From Caenorhabditis elegans (Eukaryota > Nematoda > Chromadorea > Rhabditida > Rhabditidae): a stretch of 64,000 bases of DNA. The notes under the pieces are model-generated. The model ran no database searches and was not told the DNA's origin. It worked only from the letters and a program-made list of their open reading frames with translations. Position numbers and translations under genes: made by a program. Positions 53,549 to 64,000 of this stretch are shown one piece after another. The first letter of the stretch is position 1; every line of letters starts with the position of its first letter. Location: contig NC_003281.10 of assembly GCF_000002985.6 (NCBI RefSeq), positions 2,418,001-2,482,000 on the forward strand. The letters run 5' to 3'.

Positions 53549-55095
53549 ATGATAGCATCAGTCAGAGAGGAAACAGTGAACCTCTCAGAACCCGAAAACG
53601 CCATCACTCAGCAGACAAACCAAGACTCCTTCAGGAAGGAGTACTGGAGAGTTGGGCTTACAACGTTCGAACGTGCGGTTTTACCCGGCTCCCTCACACT
53701 TAGCGAGGGTCGAAGACATGCGGCACCCAACAACGACCGCCCAAAATTCACCGATAACCCAGGAAGCTCCCGAAGGCTTGTACCACACTATGTACCACAT
53801 ACAAAATATTTGAGAAAGGATGAAAACTGAGAAAAGACGAAAAAACTTATTGCTCACCCTAATACTTATTTTAATTTCTAACATCGCTGATAACGTCTAA
53901 CATTCTAAAAAACCTCCACAGCGAACCCCTTCCATTCCCACGGTCCTCTTCTTCTCCGCCAAAGGTCATACTCATCTTCCCATAGTCCGCAATTACACCC
54001 CCTCCCCCCTCGACGCACAATTGCGTACCCCACCCTCCTCTCAGCGTCTCCAGCCGTCATCCCTTTTCTCTGCCCAATTCATATCACACATTTTCTCTTT
54101 CTCTCTTCCCATTCACTCTTTTCTTTTCGTTCCCTGTTTTTTTGTTACAATGCACGTGTGTGTTTATACTGCTCTCTGAGGGAGAAAAAATCAGTAAATA
54201 TATCATTTCTGTGAGGTCCGTTTTTTTTTAGTCCAAATAGGCTGTAGTAGGCTGAAAAAGCTTACTTTAATTACTATATTAATCGAAAAAGAACGTAAAT
54301 TGACAACATTTATTGCTCAAATTTGAAAAATTGCTGCATTTTTGAGCATTGTAATTAATTACAACACACATATATATATATAATTTTAAAAAATGACGAA
54401 ATTTAATTTTTGAGCAAAAAGAATTGTCAAATTTCGTTTTAGTAGTACTTTTGTACTTTTGTTTAAAATCCCAATTAGAAACGTTACTTTGAAAACTACC
54501 ATATTCTTGAATTTTTTATTTCAAATTTCGGTTATAAACGCTATTTAATTCCCAATTTCCAATGAGCCTCTACTAGAGTCTTCCCCAATTAGAAATCGAT
54601 ACCGAAAATTCCATTGTTACCCCCCATGTACTTTCCCATGTCTCTATTTGATGGGTGGCTAATCAAACAATTACCCCTTCCCTCCCCCCACCCCGCCGAC
54701 GTGTATGTTCTGTTTAGCTTAACAGAAGGTACCCGCTCCACCAGTGATAAGAATTGTTTCACTGTGTTGTATGTGTTTGCATTTCGGAACAGGAAAACGT
54801 TTGGTGGTGGGGGGACATAAAAGTTACATAAAACTTTTTTTTTGTTACTTTGCGAAAATCGAAATAAAAGTAGCGATCTTGTGATATCGGAGAAATTTAG
54901 GGTTTACTAGTATTCTTGGGAGGGAAAATCTCAAAAAATCCGAATTTCCAGACCCAAAAGGCCCTTAATTTATATAAAGTATGGTTTTCAGAACTTAATA
55001 GCTTGGTTTTAACTATTCATATTAGTTTCAGCCTAAAAATATGACATTTTTTAAAGTTTTAACCAAAAAGTTTCTCGTCGAACCTATGAGTTTTC

Positions 55096-55281
55096 CCACG
55101 TGGTGTGGTAGGTTGTAACGGTGTGATCTACAAAAATGCGGGAATTTTTTTCCCCAAAAAATGTGATGTCAGCACAGTGTTAACCATGCGAAATCAGTTG
55201 AGAAGTCTGCGGCTAAATTCGCGCATTTTTTGTAGATCTACGTAGATCAAACCGATATGGGGCATTCTGACATCACACCAA
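55096..55281. mobile_element. Family M MITE (copy 5)
   Basis: CCCACGTGGTGTGGTAGGTT ... GGTGTGATCTACAAAAATGC at the left and GTAGATCAAACCG ... CATTCTGACATCACACC at the right, with TGTGATGTCAGCACAG inside. Confidence 0.75.
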
Positions 55282-55545
55282 TTTTCAGCTTTTTCCTGGA
55301 TTTCTAGGTACAAAATTGAAGTTTTCAACGCTTTTTTGGAGATTCCCACGGATTTTTAGCTATTTTCAACGGCGGTTTTCGGTTTTCCAACACCCACAGC
55401 TTTAGAAAATGCAAAATCCCGTCTAAAATCTAGAGGAATGACGAATTTTTGCGAAAAAATCTGTTTATCCTCTGCTCATCCCCTCGTAAAGCCCGCTGTC
55501 AACACCTTTTCTTAATTAAATTTTTTTGCTCCAACTCCGTTCTCA

Positions 55546-55715
55546 CGTGGTGCCAGGCTGTCCCATTACGGTTTGATCTACAAAAAAATGCGGTTTTTTT
55601 TGCCCAGAAAAATGTGAAACCATACAAAATCAGTTGAGAACTCTGCGCCTCTTCTCCCGCATTTTTTGTAGATCTACGTAGATCAAGCCGAAATGAGACA
55701 CTTTGACACCGCGTG
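55546..55715. mobile_element. Family M MITE (copy 6)
   Basis: CACGTGGTGCCAGGCTGTCC at the left, CACTTTGACACCGCGTG at the right; inner ACGGTTTGATCTAC and GTAGATCAAGCCG pair. 165 bp upstream of the smg-6 start. Confidence 0.8.
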
Positions 55716-55880
55716 CTTTCTCTTCAATTATAGCTTTTTCTCCTGAACTTTTGCAGTTTTATAGCGTAGGTAGGCAGGCAGGTAGGCATGCCTGAATCTG
55801 TATTTTCCTTTTTTTGTATGTTACATGCTTCTCTTTTATGATATATCTCAAAATTCCAAATTTCCAGCTCACCAAGCAAA

Positions 55881-58800
55881 ATGAACGGAGACACAGACGC
55901 CTCGTCATCTAGGACGGGAGCTCCACGAAAACCGCGCCCAGAAATTCAAATCTACCGTCCAGGAATGCTCCGCCAGGGAGGGAGCACGAAAAGCTTGAGC
56001 TCTACGAACGAAGAAGCACGACCACCACGCCCGGAGAAGTTGAACACAACAACGACGACGATGTCGGGCAATTCCAGACGAAGAAGCAACGATACGGACA
56101 GTGTGACGTCACGTGGTGGATCTGGAAGTACGACGCCCGATGCAAATGTGATTAATGCCATGAATGAGCGAGGTGGAGGAAGGAATCGATTTGAGAAAGG
56201 CTATCGACAACAACAGAGAACAGATGGGCCATCGAATTATGTAAGTTTTTATCTTATCGCTCAAAAACCAAAAGTTCTACCCTAACACTACAGAAAAAAA
56301 CTGAAATTACCTAAAACCCTCAAAAAATTTTGGAAAAATTCATTATCTAGCACGGGGAAACGGTGTCAGAGTGCCTCATTTTGACGTGATCTTCGTGGAT
56401 CTACAAAAAATGCGGGAGTTGAGACGCAGAGTTCTCAACTAATTTTGCATGGTTAAGAACGTGCTGGCGCCACATTTTTGGTAATAAAAATTCCCGTATT
56501 TTTCGTAGATCAAACCGTGATGGGACATCCTGACACCACCCTCAGCAAATTTTGAAAAACTAATATTTTAGCATGATAAAAGCCCCAAATTCAGCTGAAA
56601 ATGTCTCAAAATACCTTAAAAGCACTAGAAAACGACTTGAATTAACGGAAAATCTTAAAATCTATGGCAAAACTGATATTTTTACGGGAAAAGCCAAAAA
56701 TTTTCAGTAAATCTCTCGAAACCCAAAGTCTTCACTATGAAGTAGCTGAAATTGACTGAAAACCCTCAAAAATTGTTTAAAAACTCATTATTAGCACGAG
56801 AAAATACCTTAGTTGGCTGAAAATCCCCAAAAACGCCAAAAATCCAAATATTTAACTCTAAAGCCACTGTGGAACGGCTGAAGGTAACTCAAAATCCTCA
56901 AAATTTGAGAAATCACGTGGTATCAAGTTGCCCCATAACGGTTTGATCTACAAAAATGCGGGAATTTTTTGGCCAAAAAATGTGACGCCAGCACGTTCTT
57001 AACAATGCGAAATCAAATGAGAACTCTGCGTCTCTTTTCCCGCAATTTTTGTAGAACTACGTAGATCAAGCCAAAATTGGAGACTCTGACACCACGTGAG
57101 ATCACGTATTTTGGCTCTGGAATTTAGCTGGAAAAGGTCTCAAATTCTCATGAAACCCGACTGAACCCAACTTCAAACTGGCTGAAAACTTATATTTTGT
57201 CTCGAAGACTCCAGGAAAAAAGCTAAGAATTGCTCAAGATTGAACTCAAATCCCCAGAACTAGACAAAAGTCTGAAATTGACTGAAAAGTTGCACACCCC
57301 TACAAATGTCCCAAATCCCACGAAAACCATTCCAATTCCAGAATTCCACACAATCCCTCTACGACACACGGCAACATGGTGGCTATATGGAGTACCAGGG
57401 CAACCACCGATCGAATCACCGGAATAATGGGAGATACAGTAACCAGCAGCATCAGCAGCATCGGCAACCGTTCGAACGACCCGGCGGAAATCATTATGTA
57501 GGTTATCAGGTTTTCTTAATGGAAGTGTCTGGGGGGGAGAAGGGGTGAATTAATTAGAATTAATGGGATGTGTGGGATGTGAAGTGATCAGTAAGGTATG
57601 ATGGGAATATGGAAACTTTAGGAAAAAAGAAATTTTGGGGAAAAAGAGATAAATCGCTCAAATTCTAGTCTAAAACTGTAAAACTTAGTAGAAATTGTAC
57701 CAAACAGCTGAGAAAAGCTTTAGAAATTAGCCCACTTCAAGAAAATTCACGTCTAGTACAGAAAGCTAGAGATTTTATCAATCTGGACAGTTTTCCATAC
57801 AAATTCGAGGTTTTTACTGGTGAAAACTGTCAGAATTTGAGAAATTTGACAATCTGAACTTAGAATTACGTTTAATACCGCCTTAAGAAGGCATGATACC
57901 GTTTCGAATTGTAAAACTCTGAACAACCTTAGAAAATTGTCCGTTCTCGAAAAAAAACATAAATTTTTGCGGAAATCACCATTGAGTACGATAGTCAAGT
58001 ACGCAAACACGACGCGCATTTACAAAATTGCGTATCAAATATTTTTTGAGCTAAAGCTTTTTTTGTTCAAACAACCAAACTTTTAAAGCTAAATCTTTTC
58101 AATTTCCAGACCCGCGGCTTCAACGAGCGAGCTTCCATGCGCGGGGACGGCGCCATCGCCCGACGTCCTCAAGGATCCCGTCGCCAACGCAACGATTCCA
58201 TCAACTCTACCCAATCAGAAATGCCACCTCAAACCGGTGCTCAACTTCACATTGACACCTCATTCGACTCGGCATCTCAGTGTGGAGCCTCATCGAATTT
58301 CTCGATGAATTCCCTTGGCGAGGCGTTCAGTTTCGAGGAAATGTGCCAGAACCTGCAGAATTTCGCGTCGATGGATTGGAGTAAAGAGGTGGAAAATGAG
58401 TTTGCAATGCAGAAAGAGCAGGAGGAAGAGGAAGAGCGACGGATGGAGCAGAAGCTTCAAGAAGCTGCTGCTCAGGAAGCTCAGAAAGCGGCGTCTCCGA
58501 GGAGAAATAACCGAAGGAATAATCGAAGAGGTGGAGGCAACAGTCGGTACCATCCCGATGAATCCGACAGAGAAAGCTCGTTCGGTGGAAGTATCGCCGA
58601 GGAAAAAGAGGAAGAAGAAGCCGAGGAAGAGCTCAAAAGTGGTGAGAGAACTCCGACTTCTGTGCGAAGCGGCAACTCTTATAATCCACGTGTTCTGTAC
58701 CAGAGAACACGTGGAGCCAACGACGAGAACCATCCGAAACGAAGAGACGCCGCCGTGGAGAAGAAGCCGAAAGAGCCGAGACGGTACCGCGGTGAGCATG

Positions 58801-61800
58801 ACGATCGGGATGATGATGCTTCGGAGTATCATGGAACGCTGGAGAACCATATGTCGTCGGGACGTCTTGCTGGGAGAATTCAGATTGTGCAGCGCTCGCA
58901 GAATGGGACGGAAGCCGGGGGAAATCGTGAGTTTTTTTGGGAATTTTGGAAATTTTTCAGCCAGTTTCAGTGTAAAAAATAGAGGAATAATCACGGAAAA
59001 GCTGAAAAAATCGATAAAATTCTGCGTTTTATCAGTGGAACGCACTTGCATTGTCCTCTATTTTGAATGTCTTTTATTTATCGAAATAGTAGAATTTGGA
59101 TAAAAATTCTGATTTTATCTACACAAGTGCGGTTTAGCACAAAAAATTGAATTTTTTTTAAATAAAAAGTGCAAACGCGCCCCACTGTGAAAAATCGATA
59201 ATTTCAAGAAAAATTGAATTTTCTGCGATTTTTTCTGGAAATTTTTGAATTTTAAGCCTTGAATCCGGTTATTTTTTCTACTTCTTAACGAAAATTTCTG
59301 AAAAATCGGCAAATTTGTGATTTTTCATCTATTTTCGGAATAGTTTTTTGCGGGAAGTTGAGATTTTCGAATTTTTTTCCGACTTTTCGATCTTTCTTTG
59401 ATTTCAAATCGGCTTATTTTAATATTCTTCTTCAAAAAGTGCTGAAAATTGACTGAAAACCGACTGAAACCCTTCTAGAACCCCTAAAAATGCAAGTGCG
59501 CCCCACCGCACCGCAACTTTTTGAGAGCGAAAATCGAATTTCGAACTGATTTTCTCCGTTTTTCGGCTCAATTTCTTATCAAATAATCAATATTTTTTGT
59601 TCAGGAAACCGCCAATCATCCGAAGAAAAGCCGAGAACCTACCAAAAGCGCAGGTGAACTGAAAATGCACTGATTTTTTACGATTTTCTACCGCTTTACC
59701 CCCTTTTTTACCCCCCAACCAGTGTCCTCTGGGATCTCCAATTAATAATTATTCTCACATTTCTAATCAATTGTCCATTCCAACAACTAATCTCTGTGTG
59801 ATCTACTGCCTTTTTGATCTGTTTTTATTTCTGTCTTTTTTTCCGAATTTTTTTTCTAATAATTTGGAAATTTTTAATAAAAATCAATAATATCCTCTGT
59901 TTGCTATACATTTTTCGCTAACCGTAAATTTGCTTTGGGTTTCTAATATTTTTTGGTGAAAAACAATTTTTTTTTTGGATTTTTCAAAAAAAAATGTTTT
60001 TTTGAATTTTATAAAAATCGATATTTTCAGCCAAAACCAGTCAGAAATGGCTAACCGAGCTGAAATTAACCGGCGAAGACAGGAAGATATCGATCGTAAT
60101 GAGGGAAAACAGATTAGAGAAGTGATTTTACCGCCGCCGGCAAACCCAAAAAAAAATCGATTTTTTTTCCAGATTAGCGAAAAAATCGAGAAATTATCAG
60201 CGCCCGTTAAGAAGCGCGACCTGAAATCCGCTGAAAAAATGGCTGAAATTAGGTAGATCAAAGAAAAAATTGATTTATCGATTTTTTACCTCGAAAAATC
60301 GATATTTTCAGCATGGAATTGGCTAATATCTACTCGCAAGTCATCATTCATGACGTCATCTACTCATTTACGGCAGGTCTCGAGCAGAAATTGTTTCGAC
60401 AAGCATTTTATAAGGTTTTTACAACAAAAAATCGATAATTTGAGTGAAAATTACTGGAAAATCGATAAAGTGTCCAATAGAGCGTACTTGCATTTTTTTT
60501 ATTCGAAAAATTTGAAATTTCTGGTTTTCCTGCCAATTTTGATGGTTTTAAAGAAGAAAAATGAAAAAAAAAATCAAATTTTCGACGAAAAATCAATTTG
60601 AAAAATTCTCACTAAAAAATCGAGAAATTTTTAAAATTTCCCACTGAAAAATCGATAATTTTTTTTGAATTTTAAACCGAAAATCGATAATTTTTTTTGA
60701 ATTTTAAACCGAAAAATCGATAATTTTTTTGAATTTTAAACCGAAAACTCGATAATTTTTTAAATTTCCAAATTATTTAAAAATCGATAAAATTTTCAAA
60801 TTTCCCACTGAAAAATCGATAAAAAATCAATAAATCAATAAATTTTCCAGTGCATCGAATCTCTACGTACGGGCTCCAATTCAGCTGCTCCAGATGCTCG
60901 TCTAATTCGTGCCGTCACTCAAAAATTGCTGCTCAACGGAATCGTCTACTACGAAAATCTCATCGCCACGTACGAGACGCAATTCCACGTGGCGCTGACC
61001 GACGCACTGACGTGGCAATCGGGAAGCCCGTCGGATGAAGAGCTCTGCGAGCAATACATCGAACTGCCAATCGGAATTCAAAAATTCGACAGCGCCACGC
61101 AAAAAGTGAGCGGGAAACTTGGAAAAAATTTCAGTTGAAATTTGAAATTCGACGAAAAATCGATTTCTTGCCTCAAAAGCAAGTGCGCCCTACCGAACTC
61201 TAGGCAGTTTTGGCGCGAAATTTGAATTTCTCTGAAATTCTTGGTTTTTTTTTCACCAAAAAACATAATATTCAACTGTAAAAACCCCTATTTTGTCGAT
61301 TTTCCCGGAAAAATTCAAAAAACCGACTAAATCAAATGCGCTCCACCGAACTCGGGTTTATTTGGCGGGAAATTCAAATATTTAACTGTAAAACCTCCAA
61401 AAAAAAATTCAAAAAGCCGCCTAAACCGAATTCGCTCTACCGAATTCCCCCCGGGAAATTCAAATTTCCTCACTAAAAATTCCTCCAGACTGCCATCAAA
61501 TCCCTGTCCCGACACTTGATCTCCCTCGGAGACCTCCATCGCTACAAAAGTTTGATCGACGGATCGGAGAATTACGAAATTTCGAAAAGGTATGGGTCTC
61601 GCCGCGAAATTGGATGTTTTGGGTTACTGTAGCTATAGTTTCAGCTGTGTCGAGATATGCTATTTTACGTTAAATGTCTAGTCTTCGTTGGAATTATAGT
61701 AATATTCGAATTGCTACGTCGATTAATGGGATTTTTTCTGGTTTTGAAATTTTTTGTTTTTTGGGTCCCGCCAAGAAAATTAAGATTTTGGGTTACTGTA

Positions 61801-64000
61801 GCTGTAGTTTCAGATGTGACGGTGTAAATATCCTGAATTTTTGCATTTCAGCTTATAAGTCAAGCTGAAACAACATTTTTTTTTAGGCCAAAAAGTAAAA
61901 AAAAACCTAATTTTTTCGGGTCCCGCCACGATTACTGTACTTTTTCACCATTTTTTACAGTTGCTACCAAAAATCGTCACAATTATGGCCGAGCACTGGA
62001 CATCCGTACAATCAACTCGGTATTGTGGTATATTACTCGGTGAGTATTAATTTTTTGCGAAAAAAAATTATTTATTGATTTTTTTTGTTAATTTCAAAAA
62101 ATTTTCCAAAAAAAAGCACATGGTCAGCTGGGTAAAAACAAAATAGGCTCAAAATTTGGAAAAATCTAGAAAAATTGAAAAAAACATTTTTTTTTGAAAT
62201 TTTTGAAATTTTTCACAAATTGTTTCCAAACCGAATTTAAATATTTTTAATGCAAAATTAAAGTATTTTACAATTAAAAATCTCTGCGATATTTTTTGAT
62301 AGAAAAAATGTTTTAAATTAAAACAATTCGGACGTACTTATGACACATTTTTCCAACAATGAAAATTTCCAAAAAAAAAACTCTAAAAACTGCGTTTCAA
62401 CCCAATTCTGAGTCATTTTTATTCAAAAATTCGAATTTCCAGCAGAATTTCGAGCTAGAAAACGTTTTTTGTCAGAAACAAATTTTTGGCCAAAAAAAAA
62501 TTCTGAAAAAAAAAATTTCAAAAAAAAAAAACTTTTTTTTCAAAAAATATTATTTCACAAAAACTCAATTTAGGTTTTTTTTGGGCTATTTTTTATGCAA
62601 ATATTTGAATTTCCCGCAAAATTTCGAGCTAGAATCGTTTTTTTTTGTCAAAAAAAATTTTAAACAAAAAATTTTTTTTTCAAAAATTTTCAAATTTCCC
62701 CCCCCCAAAAAATTCGGCCCAAAACTCTAGTTTTTGCCCCATTCAGATGCTGTACCGTAGTGCGCGACGTGCCCGTCTTGTGCCAGTCGACGTGTTGTCA
62801 AGGCAACGACAGGTATTACCTTCCCCCGCCCCCCCCCCCCCCGCACTTTTTTTCCAATTTTTCTAACATTTTTTCCGTCATTTTTCGTATTTTTCACTTA
62901 ACCCCATTTTGAATTTTCACAATTTTCAAAAAAAAAGTTTTATTACACATTCGTCGAAAAAATCTGCTAAACTTTTCTGCGAATGTGTAATATTTCAAAC
63001 TTTTGGGCTATGTTTTTACCCCTCTGACACGTGTCTTTTTATGGTGATGGTTTTTCGTTTAAAGATGCATATATATATGACTAACCTTCTTTGCTTGGTG
63101 ATTCGGAACTATTAAAATTTTAACAAAAACACCAAAAAACTTGAATTTTTCGCTTTAAGCTTCTTAATTTTAAAATAAAAGTCTGAAAATCAAATTTTCC
63201 ACGCTGAGACCTTTTAAATGACCCCCATATCGACTATATTTGCTCAATTTCTCGTAAAAATCGAAAAATTTGGGTCCCGCCACGAAAATCGCACTTTAAA
63301 GGCGCAAGCGTTTTTCCAATCAGGAAGACAATACAAAATTCGATTTTTCCGTAAAATTCTACATCTGAATACGTTTTTCCTGGGCGTCTAGCGGTAACTT
63401 GAAGTTTTTGAGGTTTTGGGTCTCACCACGAAGTTTTCCCGGGTTACTGTAGCCTGACAATTTCGTGGCGAGACCCAAAATTCTCTAATTTAACGCTAAA
63501 AACTCAGAAAAAACTACCCGACCCAGAATTTGACGCGGAATTCGAATTTCGTACTAATTTTCCTATTTGAATACCCTCCTATGTGCCTTTAAATTTTGGG
63601 ATTTCGTGGCGGGACCCAATTTTTTCTAAATACAGGGAATATAGCCGATATGGGTGTCATTTAAAAGCCCTGAACGAGATGATTTCCAATTTTTGAACTA
63701 AAAATTTGACGGAATTTAAGTTTTTCGGAAAATTAAAAATTTTTGAAAAAAAATAGTTTCGAAAAAAAAATTTTTTTTTTTAGTTTTTTTTCTCTAACTC
63801 ATGCTTTTGCTAATCTATTGTGTGCTGCTAATCTTAACCCAAGCTTCACCTAAATTTCCACCTAATACTCCAAAATTTCACCAATTTTCTCTTCCAGAAG
63901 CGAGTCATTGACGAGTTCTTCTGCCTGACCCGAGCTCTTGCGTGCTCCCATCCTTATGAGGTGGCAAAGGACCGTCTGAAGCAGAGAATTGATGCGATGA
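55881..64000 (+). CDS. smg-6: SMG6/EST1-like nonsense-mediated decay factor (partial, runs off right end)
   Basis: Exons 55881-56240, 57342-57497, 58110-58926, 59605-59653, 60031-60252, 60312-60414, 60851-61106, 61489-61589, 61961-62039, 62747-62812 and 63898-64000+ join in phase. The N-terminal third is disordered and basic (RRNNRRNNRRGGG), with an acidic coil (KEQEEEEEERR). From exon 6 a helical 14-3-3-like/TPR domain follows, with SRHLISLGDLHRYKSLI, the exon 8-9 join KSCYQKSSQLWPSTGHPYNQ, then VIDEFFCLTRALACSHPY, the EST1/SMG5-6-7 signature (LGDLxRY ... GxPYNQL ... RxLxCxxPF). The PIN nuclease domain would lie beyond the window. TTTCCAG lies 13 bases before the ATG. A 51-base in-frame segment of exon 5 (GTGATT...TTTTTCCAG, about 60121-60171) looks like an optional intron. 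Introns 1 and 10 hold transposon repeats. SMG6 rather than SMG5/7 is inferred from the long basic N-terminus and memory of chromosome III. Confidence 0.78.
56345..56545. mobile_element. Family M MITE (copy 7) in smg-6 intron 1
   Basis: GGTGTCAGAGTGCCTCATTT at the left and CATCCTGACACCACC at the right. Relative to other copies the interior is inverted (GAGACGCAGAGTTCTCAAC precedes TAAGAACGTGCTGGCG). Confidence 0.75.
56923..57098. mobile_element. Family M MITE (copy 8) in smg-6 intron 1
   Basis: CACGTGGTATCAAGTTGCCC at the left and GACTCTGACACCACGTG at the right, with ACGGTTTGATCTAC / GTAGATCAAGCC inside. Confidence 0.8.
63205..63680. repeat. Hairpin family H halves in smg-6 intron 10
   Basis: A left half (GACCTTTTAAATGACCCCCA, GGGTCCCGCCACGAAAATC) at 63205-63295 and a right half (TTTCGTGGCGGGACCC, GATATGGGTGTCATTTAAAA) at 63598-63672 bracket about 300 bp of related CCACGAA / TTTCGTGG pieces. 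Confidence 0.65.

Larger units (their letters stand above)
51444..55880. other. Gene-poor repeat tract before smg-6
   Basis: Holds a CCAAAAAA-rich repeat, the 20-bp satellite and two family M MITEs (listed separately). ORFs at 51556-51969 and 53549-53830 have no domain, repeat DNA partly inside, or no splice support. 53.9-54.2 kb is strikingly pyrimidine-rich (CCCCTCCCCCCTCG). Nothing else is supportable. Confidence 0.4.

Noticed and set aside
53549-53830. 93-codon ORF just after the satellite
   Set aside because: It begins in satellite DNA, has no domain or splice partner, and its composition resembles flanking non-coding DNA.
58290-59103. Two long ORFs (253 codons minus, 262 codons plus) overlapping smg-6 exon 3
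   Set aside because: Shadows of the real exon 58110-58926 in other frames; they run through the splice donor and lack family motifs.
1-64000. rRNA, snRNA or intact tRNA genes
   Set aside because: I looked for TTCGAATC-type T arms and conserved rRNA blocks on both strands by eye and found none beyond the antisense tRNA half at 13.1 kb. A covariance-model scan would be needed to exclude small ones.

Overview
The window looks like chromosomal DNA of a Caenorhabditis nematode, most likely C. elegans. The evidence is tiny AT-rich introns ending in TTTCAG, spliced-leader-type acceptors directly upstream of start codons, TTAGGC-like interstitial telomere repeats, an exact copy of the SL1 leader, nematode-expanded gene families (transthyretin-like, supplementary nuclear receptor, CAP-like, klotho-type beta-glucosidase) and abundant short inverted-repeat transposons. 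Genes were assembled by hand from splice signals and reading-frame continuity; no alignment was run.

Layout. 0-7.6 kb: the first exons of a protein kinase (minus strand), an 11-exon galectin-like gene with a Pro/Gln/Tyr-rich tail, and a zinc-finger gene whose frame breaks at a run of 14 C. 7.7-15.4 kb: a repeat-rich tract with a chromodomain scrap, small spliced ORFs, copies of an unnamed conserved element, nested LTR-like repeats that carry a complete SL1 and an antisense tRNA half, a CAP-like pseudogene and a hAT-type MITE with perfect 8-bp target duplications. 15.4-19.9 kb: a giant near-perfect palindrome with 2.15-kb arms, each holding an identical four-helix membrane-protein gene. 20-25.8 kb: mostly repeats. 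25.9-27.7 kb: two related loci for secreted, Ser/Thr-rich, apparently GPI-anchored proteins; one keeps part of a CAP-like domain and the other has lost it. 28.2-30.5 kb: a complete GH1 beta-glucosidase (klo-2-like). 31.5-36.8 kb: a nuclear hormone receptor on the minus strand. 37.3-38.0 kb: a long TTAGGC-like array. 38.1-51.4 kb: three transthyretin-like genes (one frameshifted, two divergent), two members of an unrecognised family (one broken, one with a VGxGF repeat), a second CAP-like pseudogene, a four-fold tandem exon array, a 2-kb TA-flanked inverted-repeat element and an LTR-like sequence. 51.4-55.9 kb: repeats, including an exact 20-bp satellite. 55.9-64 kb: the 5' part of smg-6 (nonsense-mediated decay), running off the right end.

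The housekeeping-type genes at the two ends (kinase, galectin-like, smg-6) and the klo/nhr pair in the middle look intact. The stretches between them are rapidly evolving: local paralogue birth and decay, palindromic duplication, and repeated insertion of the same small element families into introns. The most unusual items are the palindrome gene pair, the seven-copy conserved element at 8.3-23.8 kb, the LTR carrying SL1, the symmetric-exon tandem array, and the mucin gene that appears to descend from a CAP-domain gene.
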